Part shown: positions 8,996 to 18,203 of the stretch, one piece after another
Layout: each line of letters begins with the position of its first letter
How positions within the stretch are numbered: the first letter of the stretch is position 1
Origin: Noviherbaspirillum_A sp047237965
Lineage (GTDB): Bacteria > Pseudomonadota > Gammaproteobacteria > Burkholderiales > Burkholderiaceae_D
Reading direction: 5' to 3'
Length of the DNA stretch: 64,000 nucleotides
Assembly: GCF_047237965.1 (NCBI RefSeq)
Contig: NZ_JBDFLX010000001.1
Location: 620,001 to 684,000, forward strand
Translations under genes and position numbers: made by a program
Notes under the pieces: generated by a model
Database searches by the model: none
What the model was told of the DNA's origin: nothing
Seen by the model: only the letters and a program-made list of their open reading frames with translations

Positions 8996-9083
8996 AAGAT
9001 TGATCACGGATTGAATCCGTTTCGCCGGGTCCGCCGTAGAAAGAGGGCAGTTGCGCAATTTCCCTTTTCCCACGGAGGCATGA

Positions 9084-9632
9084 ATGAAACACGCATTGAA
9101 AGCGGCAGCAGCAGTGATGACGGTAGCGACGCTTGCCGCATGTTCCACCCCGGCGATGATGAGCGACATGAAGGCGCCCGTCGCCCCCGCGGCAGTCAGT
9201 GTCCCGGCCGGCCACAAGGTGGCGATGATGACGACCGGCATGGGCGATCTGACCTATGAATGCCGGGCCAAGGCTGGCATGCCCGGCCAGTGGGAATGGG
9301 TCTTCACCGGCCCGGACGCGATGCTCTACGACATGAACCGGAAGATGGTCGGCAAATACTATGGCGGCCCGACCTGGGAAGCGGCTGACGGCAGCAAGGT
9401 CGGCGGCAAGCAGCTGGCTGTGGCGCCGTCACCGAATGCCGGCGCGATTCCGCTGCAGCTGGTGCAGGCCGGCCCGGCGACCGGCAATGGCGCCATGAGC
9501 GGCGTGAGCTATATCCAGCGTCTCAACACCATGGGCGGCGTTGCGCCCATGGACGCCTGCGGCGAATCCATGGCCGGCATGAAGAAAACCGTGAAGTACC
9601 AGGCCGATTACGTGTTCTACAAGCCAGCCTGA
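9084..9632 (+). CDS. DUF3455-type lipoprotein
   Basis: A 182-residue exported lipoprotein. Its signal peptide ends in the lipobox LAAC with the lipidated Cys at about residue 20. The mature part has the WxFTGPDAxLYD and GGPTWEAADGSKV features I associate with the DUF3455 family, a group of secreted fungal and bacterial proteins without known function. The family assignment is from memory of these motifs. A clear GGAGG precedes the ATG. The gene is single and is followed by a strong hairpin. Confidence 0.75.
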   Translation: MKHALKAAAAVMTVATLAACSTPAMMSDMKAPVAPAAVSVPAGHKVAMMTTGMGDLTYECRAKAGMPGQWEWVFTGPDAMLYDMNRKMVGKYYGGPTWEAADGSKVGGKQLAVAPSPNAGAIPLQLVQAGPATGNGAMSGVSYIQRLNTMGGVAPMDACGESMAGMKKTVKYQADYVFYKPA

Positions 9633-9651
9633 TTCCGGCCGGCCAATGTGA

Positions 9652-9687
9652 TGCGACCCGCGCAGCCAGGGGCTGGAGCGGGTCGCA
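9652..9687 (+). terminator. long hairpin after the DUF3455-type gene
   Basis: A 10-bp perfect outer stem (9652-9661 with 9678-9687) encloses a second 5-bp stem (CAGCC 9663-9667 with GGCTG 9671-9675). It starts 20 bp after the stop codon, as expected for a transcription end, but no run of T follows directly, so it could also be an RNA-stabilising structure. A second small palindrome follows at 9693-9711. Confidence 0.5.
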
Positions 9688-9692
9688 GGGGA

Positions 9693-9711
9693 TTTAGGCA
9701 TGATGCCTAAA
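9693..9711. repeat. 19-bp perfect palindrome (TTTAGGCAT-G-ATGCCTAAA)
   Basis: Nine-base arms surround a central G in the gap between convergent genes (9633-9859). It is followed by A-rich sequence. On the minus strand the arm is preceded by T-rich reading, so it might help terminate transcription from either side. It may equally be a binding site. The rest of this 227-bp gap shows no gene. Confidence 0.4.
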
Positions 9712-9859
9712 AACGAATGTCGATTTCAATCGACGTCTTCAATATACGCCCGAACGACGGCTTATTGGCGCACGCATGTTTTGATATCGCACAAACAAAT
9801 TCGCTGGAAAGTATGACGTTCATCGTATAAGGGCAAGCACGTTTTGCCCCGCAGGATGA

Positions 9860-10228
9860 TTACCTGATGCGCGGCATCAGTTCGCCGGTATTGGGATTGA
9901 CATAGCCGCCCGGGACGCCGAGATAGCGCTCGCCGGTTGACGGATTGATCACGTCGCCGTTGCCGGTGGGAGGATAGTACTGGCCGGTGGCGGGATTGAT
10001 CGCGCCCGTCTCGGCCCGTTCCGGCGACGGTGGCTGCAACCTTGACAGGTTGCCTTGCCGTTCGCGTTCATCGGCCTGATGCCGGTTTTGCGGCGCCGGG
10101 ACAGCCCGTCCGGCATCGGACTGATTGGGCTGACTGGACGGATCGGACTGACTGGATGGGTCGGCCTGCGCCAGTGCCATAGTGCAGAAGCCCGCGCACA
10201 GCAGGGCGGGCAGGATTTTTTTCATCAT
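9860..10228 (-). CDS. small secreted protein with C-terminal NP-x-TG repeats
   Basis: A 122-residue protein with a signal peptide (MMKKILPALLCAGFCTMALA, cleavage near residue 20). A low-complexity polar linker rich in Ser, Gln and Asp follows, and then three repeats of an [I/V]NP-x-TG-[Q/E] unit: INPATGQYY, INPSTGERY and VNPNTGELM, at about residues 78-120. The repeats are spaced 16-18 residues apart. I do not recognise the family. The layout suggests an exported, possibly surface- or periplasm-associated protein. It lies between moeA and convergent genes on the minus strand. Confidence 0.65.
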   Translation of the reverse strand: MMKKILPALLCAGFCTMALAQADPSSQSDPSSQPNQSDAGRAVPAPQNRHQADERERQGNLSRLQPPSPERAETGAINPATGQYYPPTGNGDVINPSTGERYLGVPGGYVNPNTGELMPRIR

Positions 10229-10280
10229 GTCAATTCTGAGCCGCCAGCCGGCATAAGGTTCCGGCCGCCCTACAACAGCC

Positions 10281-11600
10281 CTACAGCAGCCCTTCGAACG
10301 GCAGCACCTCGACCATGTCGCCCGCCTGCACATTGCCCTGTTCGTGGCCCAGCACCACCATGCAGTTGGCCTCGGACATCGAGCGCAGGATGCCCGAGCC
10401 CTGGGCGCCGGTGATGCGCACCTCGCGGCTGCCGTCGGCGGCCACCGACAGGATGCCGCGCTGGTATTCGGTGCGGCCCGGCTTCTTGCGGATCGCGCCC
10501 TGCGAGCGGACCGCGAACAGCGGCAGCGGCGGCACCTGCGCGCCCATCATGTGCAGCAGCGCCTCGCGCGCGAAGAAGTAGAAGGTCACCATCACCGCCA
10601 CCGGATTGCCCGGCAGGCCGAACAGATAGGCGCTGTGCCCGGCGGAGTGGATCTTGCCGAAGGCCATCGGACGGCCGGGACGCATGCCTATCTTCCAGAA
10701 GGTCACGTCGCCCAGCTGGGCCATCATCTGCTTGGTGTAGTCGGCCGCGCCGACCGACACGCCGCCGGAGGTGATGATGGCGTCCGCATTCTCGCAGGCC
10801 GAGCGGAACGCGGCTTCCAGCGCGGCCGGATCGTCGGCCACCACGCCCATGTCGATGATGTCGCAGCCCAGGCGCCTGAGCATGCCGTAGAGCGTGTAGC
10901 GGTTGCTGTCGTAGACGCAGCCCTCGTCGAGCGGCTCGCCGATCGAGCGCAATTCGTCGCCGGTGGAAAAGAAGGCCACCCGCAGCCGGCGCTGCACCGG
11001 CACCTCGGCCACGCCGAGCGAGGCCAGCAGGCCAAGGTCGGCCGGCCGCAGTATCTTGCCTCGGGCCAGCGCGGGCTGGCCAGCTGCCAGGTCTTCCCCG
11101 GCCAGCCGGCGGTTGTCGCCGGGGCGCACCACATTCGGCGGCAGCATCACGCTGGCGGTGTCGGACTGGCTGGTGAATTCCTGCGGCACCACGGTATCGC
11201 AGCCTTCGGGCATCACCGCGCCGGTCATGATGCGCACGCATTCGCCGGGGCCGACCGGGCCGTCGTAGGCGCGGCCCGCATAGGACGTGCCCACCACCCT
11301 GAGCGACAGCGGCGCGTCGCCTGCCAGCTCGGCGCTGGCGAAGGCGAAGCCGTCCATCGCGGAATTGTCATGGGCCGGCACATTGATCGGCGAGACGATG
11401 TCGGCCGCCAGCACCCGGTCGAGGGCGCTGCGGATGGCAACCTTCTCGACCGCATGCAGCGGCAGCACGAAACTGCGGATGATCTGCTGCGCCTGCGCCA
11501 CCGGCAGGGCGTCGGGGTCATAGCCGGACAGGCAGCTGACGACCTGGTCCAGGGTGGGGTGGGTGGTTTGATCAGGGGGTGGTGTTTGCTTGATCGACAC
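10281..11600 (-). CDS. moeA: molybdopterin molybdenumtransferase MoeA
   Basis: Inserts molybdate into adenylylated molybdopterin in the last step of molybdenum cofactor synthesis, in the cytoplasm. At 439 residues it has the normal family length. Visible motifs are PAHDNSAMDGFA (about residues 75-86), RIMTGAVMPEG (about 122-132), STGDEL in the MoeA/MogA-type domain, the TSGGVSVGAADYTK segment (about 276-289) and FGLPGNPVAV. It starts 3 bp after the moaA stop, so the two form an operon. Confidence 0.95.
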   Translation of the reverse strand: MSIKQTPPPDQTTHPTLDQVVSCLSGYDPDALPVAQAQQIIRSFVLPLHAVEKVAIRSALDRVLAADIVSPINVPAHDNSAMDGFAFASAELAGDAPLSLRVVGTSYAGRAYDGPVGPGECVRIMTGAVMPEGCDTVVPQEFTSQSDTASVMLPPNVVRPGDNRRLAGEDLAAGQPALARGKILRPADLGLLASLGVAEVPVQRRLRVAFFSTGDELRSIGEPLDEGCVYDSNRYTLYGMLRRLGCDIIDMGVVADDPAALEAAFRSACENADAIITSGGVSVGAADYTKQMMAQLGDVTFWKIGMRPGRPMAFGKIHSAGHSAYLFGLPGNPVAVMVTFYFFAREALLHMMGAQVPPLPLFAVRSQGAIRKKPGRTEYQRGILSVAADGSREVRITGAQGSGILRSMSEANCMVVLGHEQGNVQAGDMVEVLPFEGLL

Positions 11601-11603
11601 TTT

Positions 11604-12722
11604 TTATCCGCCTATATAGGACATTTCAACTTTCTTGCGCGGGCCTTGCGCCAGCCCTTCGGTGCTGCCGGTGCGCAGTTCGGAGTAACGGTCGCCGCGG
11701 GCGCGCCAGACCTGCGCCACCGCGCTGGAGATCTCCTGGTCGCTGTGCCCGGCGCGCAGCAGGGCGCGCAGGTCGTGGCCGCTGGTGGCGAACAGGCAGG
11801 TGTAGAGCTTGCCCTCGGTCGACAGCCTGGCCCGGGTGCAGTCGTGGCAGAAGGCCTGGGTCACGCTGGAGATCATGCCCACCTCGCCGCCGCCATCCGC
11901 ATAGCGCCAGCGCGCCGCCGTTTCGCCGCTGTAGTTCGGGTCGACCGGCTGCAGCGGCATCACTTCGGAAATGCGGCGGACCACCTCGGCCGAGGGAATC
12001 ACTTCATCCATCTTCCAGCCGTTGGACGCGCCCACGTCCATGTATTCGATGAAGCGCAGGATGGTCGGGCTGCCCTTGAAGTGGCGCGCCATCGGCACGA
12101 TTTCCTGGTCGTTCATGCCGCCCTTGACCACCATGTTGACCTTGACCGGGCCAAGCCCGGCGCGATGCGCCGCCTCGATGCCGTGCAGCACGTCCGAGAC
12201 CGAGAAGTCGACATCGTTCATGCGGCGGAACACGGCATCGTCGAGCGCGTCGAGCGACACCGTCACCCGGTTCAGCCCGGCGTCCTTCAATGCCTGCGCC
12301 TTGCGCGCCAGCAGCGAGCCGTTGGTGGTCAGGGTCAGGTCGAGTTCGCGGCCGTCCGGCGTCTTCAGCGCGCGCAGCATGGCCACCAGGTTCTCCAGGT
12401 TCTTGCGCAGCAGCGGTTCGCCGCCGGTCAGCCTGATCTTTTCCACGCCGTGGGCGACGAACAGGCTGGCCACCCGGGTGATTTCCTCGAACGACAGCAG
12501 CGCGCTGTGCGGCAGGAACGCATAGTCCTTGTCGAACACTTCCTTGGGCATGCAGTAGACGCAGCGGAAGTTGCAGCGATCGGTGACCGAGATGCGCAGG
12601 TCGCGCAGCGGACGCGCCAGGCTGTCGGCGAGCAGGCCGGTGGGCTGCTCCAGGCTGGCGGGGATGCGCGGCGCCGATGGCAGGCTGCGGTAGTCGGCGA
12701 CGGGAATGATTCTGGATGACAT
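11604..12722 (-). CDS. moaA: GTP 3',8-cyclase MoaA
   Basis: Radical-SAM enzyme that converts GTP to 3',8-cyclo-7,8-dihydro-GTP, the first step of molybdenum cofactor synthesis, together with MoaC. The radical-SAM cluster motif is CNFRCVYC (Cys50, Cys54, Cys57 from this start). The second [4Fe-4S] cluster is in the CHDCTRAR...TCLF region near the C-terminus, and the protein ends with the expected Gly-Gly. The ATG at 12720-12722 is chosen; an ATG at 12764 would add 14 residues, and neither has a strong ribosome-binding site. It is followed directly by moeA. Confidence 0.94.
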   Translation of the reverse strand: MSSRIIPVADYRSLPSAPRIPASLEQPTGLLADSLARPLRDLRISVTDRCNFRCVYCMPKEVFDKDYAFLPHSALLSFEEITRVASLFVAHGVEKIRLTGGEPLLRKNLENLVAMLRALKTPDGRELDLTLTTNGSLLARKAQALKDAGLNRVTVSLDALDDAVFRRMNDVDFSVSDVLHGIEAAHRAGLGPVKVNMVVKGGMNDQEIVPMARHFKGSPTILRFIEYMDVGASNGWKMDEVIPSAEVVRRISEVMPLQPVDPNYSGETAARWRYADGGGEVGMISSVTQAFCHDCTRARLSTEGKLYTCLFATSGHDLRALLRAGHSDQEISSAVAQVWRARGDRYSELRTGSTEGLAQGPRKKVEMSYIGG

Positions 12723-12791
12723 GGCAGGCGGTTCAGGTTCGGCTCGGTTGCATTCTATTGACATGGGCGGCCGGTCGCATGGCCCGGCCGC

Positions 12792-14129
12792 TTAACGCAG
12801 GTACGATACCACGAGGCCTGCTACCGCACATGCAAGGATCAGCTTGATGGTATCGGCCTTGTAATGCACCAGCGCCAGCAGGGCAAGCGCGCTGATCGCG
12901 ATCGCCGCCCAGTCCCAGCGCAGCGGCGGCAGGTCGAGCCTGAAGACATGCCAGGCGAAGAACAGCGCCAGGCTGATCACCACGCCGACCACGGCCGCCG
13001 AAATTGCGGTCAGCGGCGCGGTGAGGCGGATATCGCCACGCGTCGATTCCACCAGCGGCCCGCCCGCCAGGATGAAGATGAAGGAAGGCAGGAAGGTGAA
13101 GAAGGTCGTCACGCAGGCCGCCGCGGCGCCGGCCAGCAGCAGGTGGTCCGGGCCGAACAACGCCTTGGTCCAACCGCCGACGAAGCCGACGAAGGCCACG
13201 ATCATGATCAGCGGACCGGGCGTGGTCTCGCCCAGGGCCAGGCCGTCGATCATTTGCGTCGCGGTCAGCCAGTGATAGGTTTCCACGCCGCCCTGATAGA
13301 CATAAGGCAGCACCGCGTAGGCGCCGCCGAAGGTCAGCATCGCGGCCTTGGTGAAGAACCAGCCCATCTGGGCCAGCGGCGCCTGGCGGCCGTACAGCAG
13401 CGCCAGCGCCAGCCAGGCCAGGATGCCGATCCCGATGCCGACCGCCAGCAGCTTTGCCAGGTGCGGGCCGCTGTAGCGCGCATGCGGCGGCGGCGGCGTC
13501 GCATCGTCGATGATCGCCGGTCCGTAGCTGGCCTGCGCACCTGGCCCGTGTCCGCCGCCAGGCTGGAACTTTGCCGGCAGCAGGCGCCCGCCGACCATGC
13601 CGGCCAGCGCCGCCGACAGCACGATGACCGGGAAAGGCAGGCGCAGCACCGCGATGGCCACCAGCGCAGCCGCTGCGATGGCGACCAGCCAGCCGTTCTT
13701 CAGTGACCGGCTGCCGATGCGCCAGGCGGCGGCGAGCACGATCGCCACCACCGCCGGCTTGATCCCATACAGCACGCCGGCCACCACCGGCAGATTGCCG
13801 AAGGCCAGGTAAATCCATGAAAGCAGGATCAGGATCAGCAGCGAAGGCAGCACGAACAGCGCCCCGGCGATGATGCCGCCCCAGGTGCGATGCATCAGCC
13901 AGCCGATATAGATCGCCAGCTGGGTGGCTTCCGGTCCGGGCAGCAGCATGCAGTAGTTGAGCGCATGCAGGAAGCGCTGCTCGGAAATCCAGCGCCGGCG
14001 TTCCACCAGTTCGGTATGCATCAGGGCGATCTGCCCGGCCGGACCGCCAAAGCTGATGAAACCCAGCTTGAGCCAGTAGGCGAACGCTTCAGCGAGGCTG
14101 ACCGGGGGCGGCGCCGTTGTCTTGTCCAT
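12792..14129 (-). CDS. chrA: chromate transporter ChrA
   Basis: Inner-membrane CHR-family transporter, which in known members exports chromate (proton-driven). At 445 residues it is the two-domain long form. Each half has the CHR features: F-x-LGFISFGGPAGQIALMH in the first (about residues 20-36) and FTKAAMLTFGGAYAVLPYVYQ in the second (about 262-282), plus EATQLAIYIGW and GETTPGPLIMIVAFVGF. Many chromosomal CHR proteins have not been tested on chromate, so the substrate is inference. Start at the ATG at 14127-14129. Confidence 0.9.
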   Translation of the reverse strand: MDKTTAPPPVSLAEAFAYWLKLGFISFGGPAGQIALMHTELVERRRWISEQRFLHALNYCMLLPGPEATQLAIYIGWLMHRTWGGIIAGALFVLPSLLILILLSWIYLAFGNLPVVAGVLYGIKPAVVAIVLAAAWRIGSRSLKNGWLVAIAAAALVAIAVLRLPFPVIVLSAALAGMVGGRLLPAKFQPGGGHGPGAQASYGPAIIDDATPPPPHARYSGPHLAKLLAVGIGIGILAWLALALLYGRQAPLAQMGWFFTKAAMLTFGGAYAVLPYVYQGGVETYHWLTATQMIDGLALGETTPGPLIMIVAFVGFVGGWTKALFGPDHLLLAGAAAACVTTFFTFLPSFIFILAGGPLVESTRGDIRLTAPLTAISAAVVGVVISLALFFAWHVFRLDLPPLRWDWAAIAISALALLALVHYKADTIKLILACAVAGLVVSYLR

Positions 14130-14153
14130 CTGTCCTTGCCTTTCGCGGCGCAG

Positions 14154-14177
14154 AAAAAAGGGAGCGAAAGCTCCCTT
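14154..14177 (-). terminator. rho-independent terminator downstream of rne
   Basis: Stem AAGGGAGC / GCTCCCTT (14158-14165 with 14170-14177) with a four-base loop. Read on the minus strand it is followed by a run of six T (14154-14159 complement). It lies between the rne stop and the chrA start, so it should end rne transcription. A GC-rich hairpin at 14273-14302 also follows the rne stop. Confidence 0.75.
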
Positions 14178-14307
14178 GGGTTGTGTTCCATTGCTGTCGA
14201 ATGCCAGCCCGGACCGGTTTGGTGCGCATGAAGCGCAGCGTCTTCCAGTCCGCGCCGTACGCTGCACAGGCAGCCCGCCACGCCCGTCGGGCGCGGCGGG
14301 CAGGAAA

Positions 14308-17300
14308 TCAACGATTGGTTTCCACCTGGATCAGCGGCTCGTTCGACACCGGCGGCAGCGGCTTGCGTTCGCGCGGCACGCGCGGCGCCGGCTGGATGCG
14401 GGCAGCCGCTTCCTGGGCTGCACGCAGCTTCTCCGGATCGGTGCTTGCCAGGGTCAGACCAGCGGCGCTGAGCATGGCATTGAGCTCCTGCAGCGGCATG
14501 TTGGCGCCTGCCTTGGCAGGAGCCGCGCTGCTGGCGACCGGCTGCGGCTGGGCGGCAGCAGGCGCCTGCGCCGCTTCCGTCGCTTCCGCTTCGACCGGCG
14601 CTACCGCTGCCGGCTGCGCCTCGGCGACGGGCGCGCTCTCGGCGTGTTCCACCGGGTTGGCGTCAACCGCTTCGGCTTGCTGGACAATGGCTTGCTGGAC
14701 AACTGGCGATGGCTGTTCGTCCATCGCCGGCGCAGCGTCGGTGTCCACCGCGCGGGTCGGCTCCGGCTCGACGGCCGCAGGCGCTTCCGGCTGCGCTGGC
14801 GCAGCTTCGGCCAGCGTGGCCGCCTCGGCATCCACCGCTGCGGGCGCAATGGCGCTCGCTTCGGTATCAGCCACGGCTTCGCTGGTTTGCGCAGGCACGG
14901 TCGGCGCCGCTTCGTCGGCGGCAGGCGTTGCCTGTTCCGGCTGTGCGCTCGCTTCGGCGGGCACGACTTCCACCGTGGTATGGCTGACCGTGACGTCCAC
15001 CGTGCTTACCGCGATCACGGTGGCGTCGGGAGCCGCCTGGCTGGCAGCCTGCTCTTCGGCAATGGCTGCGGCTTCGCCGGCGATGGCGGCGCCCGCTTCC
15101 AGTTCCTCGCCGTTTTCGCCGATCTCGCCGTTTTCACGTTCACGACGATTGCGGTTGCGGCCGCCACGACGGCGACGGCGGCGCGGCTGGTCATCGCCTT
15201 CCTCGCCGGTCTCGGCCATCTGGTTTTCCAGGCCTTCCTGCTCGGCGCCGGTCTCGGCCGCCGATGCCGCAATCGCAGCCGCCGGGATTTCCGGCGCGAC
15301 TGCCGCCGCGGTCAGTGGCAATGCTTCCTCGCTGGCTGCCGCCACGGGTGCGGCTGGCTTGCGCTCCTCGCGCGGTGCGCGCGGTGCGCGCTCCCGCTTG
15401 CCTTCACCAGCCTCGCGCGGCTCGCGTGCCTCACGCGGCTCGCGACGACCCTCGGCGTTTTCACGCGGTTCCCTGGCCTCGCGCGGCTCGCGCGGAGGAC
15501 GTGGCGGGCGCACGGACTGGCCGGCCGGCGCCGCTGCCGGCACGGCGCCGGCGGCTGGCTTGGCCAGCATGTCGTCACGGCCTTCGACCTTGCCGGCGTC
15601 GCGCTCATCGCGCTCACGGCCACCGCGTCCGCCGCGGGCACGGCCACGCTGGCCATTGCCGCGCTGGTTGCGCTCGGCACGTTCGCGCGCCACTTCCGGC
15701 TTGGCCGCGGCGACCGGCGCCGGCACTGGTGCAACGACCACCGGCTTCTTGCGGAACAGGCCGAACAGGCGGCTCAGGAAGCCTTCCTCAACCTGGGGCG
15801 CGGGCGCCACCGGAGCCGGTGCCGGCTCGGGCGCCTTGCGCTCGACGATAGGCGCCGGCTGGTCCGGCGTGATGCTCTTGACCATCGCCTCCTGGCGCGG
15901 CTTTGCTTCTTCCTTCTGCCGCTTGTCGTAGCCGATGTCGGTTTCCGCCGCGTCGGCCATGCTGTAGCTGGCCTGCATGTCTTCCAGTCGCGGATCGTCA
16001 TGCTTTAGGCGTTCCAGCTTGTAGTGCGGCGTTTCCAGATGCTTGTTTGGAATCAGGATCACGCTGACGCGGTGCCGGGTCTCGATCTTCAGGATCTCGC
16101 CGCGCTTTTCATTCAACAGGAAAGCGGCGACATCGACCGGCGCCTGCACATGGATCGCGGCCGAGTTTTCCTTCATCGCCTCTTCCTGGATGATGCGCAG
16201 CACCTGCAGGGCGGACGACTCGGTGTCCCGGATATGGCCGGTGCCGTTGCAGCGCGGGCAGGTCACGTGGCTGCCTTCCGACAGCGACGGGCGCAGGCGC
16301 TGGCGCGACAGTTCCATCAGGCCGAAACGGGAAATCTTGCCCATCTGCACACGGGCGCGGTCGAAGTGCAGCGCATCCTTCAGCCGGGTCTCGACTTCGC
16401 GCTGGTTCTTCGAGTTTTCCATGTCGATGAAGTCGATCACGATCAGGCCGCCGAGGTCGCGCAGGCGCAACTGGCGGGCCACTTCATCGGCCGCTTCGAG
16501 GTTGGTGTTGAGCGCGGTGGTCTCGATGTCGCTGCCGCGGGTGGCGCGGGCGGAGTTGACGTCGACCGACACCAGCGCTTCGGTATGGTCGATCACGATG
16601 GCGCCGCCCGATGGCAGCGGCACGGTGCGGGAATAGGCGGTCTCGATCTGGTGTTCGATCTGGAAGCGCGAGAACAGCGGCACGTCGTCGCGGTAGCGCT
16701 TGACCCGGTGCACCATATCCGGCATCACGTGGCTCATGAACTGCTGGGCCTGGTCGTAGATGTCGTCGGTGTCGATCAGGATTTCACCGATGTCGGGCTG
16801 GAAGTAGTCGCGGATCGCGCGGATCACCAGCGAGGATTCCTGATAGATCAGGAAGGCGCCGGAAGCGGACTGGCCGGCGCCCTCGATGGCGCGCCAGAGC
16901 TGCATCAGGTAATTCAGGTCCCACTGCAGTTCATCGACATTGCGGCCGATGCCGGCGGTGCGGGCAATGACCGACATGCCGCTGGGCAGGTCCAGCTTGT
17001 CCATGGTCTCGCGCAGTTCCTGGCGGTCTTCGCCTTCGACCCGGCGCGAAACGCCGCCGCCGCGCGGATTGTTGGGCATCAGCACCAGGTAGCGGCCAGC
17101 CAGCGAAATGAAGGAGGTCAGCGCCGCGCCCTTGTTGCCGCGCTCTTCCTTTTCCACCTGCACCACGATTTCCTGGCCTTCGCGCAATGCGTCGCGAATG
17201 CTGGCGGTGCGTACGTCCACGCCTTCCTTGAAATAACTGCGGGCAACTTCCTTGAAGGGGAGGAAGCCGTGGCGTTCTTCGCCGTAGTTGACGAAGCAGG

Positions 17301-17463
17301 CTTCGAGGGAGGGTTCGATGCGGGTGATGACGCCCTTGTAGATGTTGGACTTGCGTTGCTCGCGTCCGCTGGTTTCGATGTCGATGTCGATGAGCTTCTG
17401 CCCATCGACAATCGCCACGCGCAGTTCTTCCTGCTGCGTGGCGTTGAATAGCATGCGTTTCAT
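14308..17463 (-). CDS. rne: ribonuclease E
   Basis: Endoribonuclease that starts mRNA decay and matures rRNA and tRNA, with a C-terminal scaffold for the degradosome. It has 1051 residues. The N-terminal catalytic half (about 1-500) has an S1 domain, the DNase-I-like segment with VDVNSARATRG (catalytic Asp) and DLGGLIVIDFIDM, and the Zn-link CPRCNGTG (Cys402, Cys405), which joins the tetramer. The second half is low-complexity: arginine-rich RNA-binding blocks (about 600-790) and long Ala/Glu/Pro tracts, as usual for RNase E scaffolds. It is preceded by an unusually long untranslated region containing several hairpins, consistent with the family's known autoregulation. Confidence 0.96.
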   Translation of the reverse strand: MKRMLFNATQQEELRVAIVDGQKLIDIDIETSGREQRKSNIYKGVITRIEPSLEACFVNYGEERHGFLPFKEVARSYFKEGVDVRTASIRDALREGQEIVVQVEKEERGNKGAALTSFISLAGRYLVLMPNNPRGGGVSRRVEGEDRQELRETMDKLDLPSGMSVIARTAGIGRNVDELQWDLNYLMQLWRAIEGAGQSASGAFLIYQESSLVIRAIRDYFQPDIGEILIDTDDIYDQAQQFMSHVMPDMVHRVKRYRDDVPLFSRFQIEHQIETAYSRTVPLPSGGAIVIDHTEALVSVDVNSARATRGSDIETTALNTNLEAADEVARQLRLRDLGGLIVIDFIDMENSKNQREVETRLKDALHFDRARVQMGKISRFGLMELSRQRLRPSLSEGSHVTCPRCNGTGHIRDTESSALQVLRIIQEEAMKENSAAIHVQAPVDVAAFLLNEKRGEILKIETRHRVSVILIPNKHLETPHYKLERLKHDDPRLEDMQASYSMADAAETDIGYDKRQKEEAKPRQEAMVKSITPDQPAPIVERKAPEPAPAPVAPAPQVEEGFLSRLFGLFRKKPVVVAPVPAPVAAAKPEVARERAERNQRGNGQRGRARGGRGGRERDERDAGKVEGRDDMLAKPAAGAVPAAAPAGQSVRPPRPPREPREAREPRENAEGRREPREAREPREAGEGKRERAPRAPREERKPAAPVAAASEEALPLTAAAVAPEIPAAAIAASAAETGAEQEGLENQMAETGEEGDDQPRRRRRRGGRNRNRRERENGEIGENGEELEAGAAIAGEAAAIAEEQAASQAAPDATVIAVSTVDVTVSHTTVEVVPAEASAQPEQATPAADEAAPTVPAQTSEAVADTEASAIAPAAVDAEAATLAEAAPAQPEAPAAVEPEPTRAVDTDAAPAMDEQPSPVVQQAIVQQAEAVDANPVEHAESAPVAEAQPAAVAPVEAEATEAAQAPAAAQPQPVASSAAPAKAGANMPLQELNAMLSAAGLTLASTDPEKLRAAQEAAARIQPAPRVPRERKPLPPVSNEPLIQVETNR

Positions 17464-18203
17464 GATTCACTCCGTGACCTTGAGGTCATCTTCAATGCCG
17501 CTGGCAACCCGTGTCGCCGTATGCGGCTGGCATTTATGGGGCGCATGCTGGAGCGTGTCTGGTCTGACTGGCCTCACGAAGCCGGTTGCATTGCCGTCGG
17601 CACTGCATCGTGCATCCTCGCCGTACTTCCGGTACGGCGCGTTGGCACGCCTTGGTCCGAGGGAAATCGACCTCGGCCTCGTTGAGTCCATTCAATCCAG
17701 ACACGCTGCAGGGCGGAGTGTCCGAAGGGAATTGCCTTGGTGTGCGGCGTCGCAGCGCATGCGCTGAAGCCGTACGGGCGCTGACGCGGTTTTATCCGGG
17801 TGCCGAGTGCGTACTGAAAGCAGGCCGGACGCACATGCAAGGGGCAGGCGCGCGGAACACGGCAACATCGGTACGAGACAGCTCGGTCAAGCCTAACGGA
17901 ACGTCATGGTTCAACAGTTTCGGCAACCCGGGTACAACCACATCCACCAGCGAGCCCGCACAACAGGCGCTCTCGCCGGAAAAATCCTGAACATCCAGAC
18001 ATCCGATCCAACATTTCCGCGCGCCGCCCGATTGCAACAACGGTGGCAACCCTGGCTCGCGCAACAAATGCTGCATACACATCTTTTCCATCGAATTTGC
18101 AATAAGGCGAGGCCGATGGAGACGCCCCTGTGTAGAATGTGCTTTTTATTCTTACACTTACGCCGCAGCCTCCTGGCTACGGCCGGTCGATTATATATTC
18201 AAA
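17464..18203. other. 740-bp divergent intergenic region between rne and rluC; probable rne leader
   Basis: No convincing gene is present; open frames here lack ribosome-binding sites and coding character. Read toward rne, I see hairpins at 17475-17488 (TGACC/GGTCA, just before the rne ribosome-binding site), 17619-17639 (8-bp stem CGCCGTAC/GTACGGCG with a five-base loop) and 17657-17676 (CCGAGG/CCTCGG). In E. coli a long hairpin-bearing rne 5' leader mediates autoregulation, and this is the natural parallel. A TAGAAT at 18133-18138 could be a -10 element for rluC, but no matching -35 is visible. Confidence 0.5.

Noticed and set aside
14117..16008. Long plus-strand frames antisense to rne, rich in Ser/Ala/Arg
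   Set aside because: They mirror the Ala/Glu/Arg-rich RNase E tail; high GC keeps the antisense frames open. No start signal.
17586..17990. 134-residue frame in the rne/rluC gap as a gene
   Set aside because: No ribosome-binding site, mixed composition, and it overlaps the predicted rne leader hairpins.
18133..18138. TAGAAT as the rluC -10 box
   Set aside because: No acceptable -35 at 15-19 bp; the nearest TTGCAA is 30 bp away. Mentioned only as a possibility in the gap entry.
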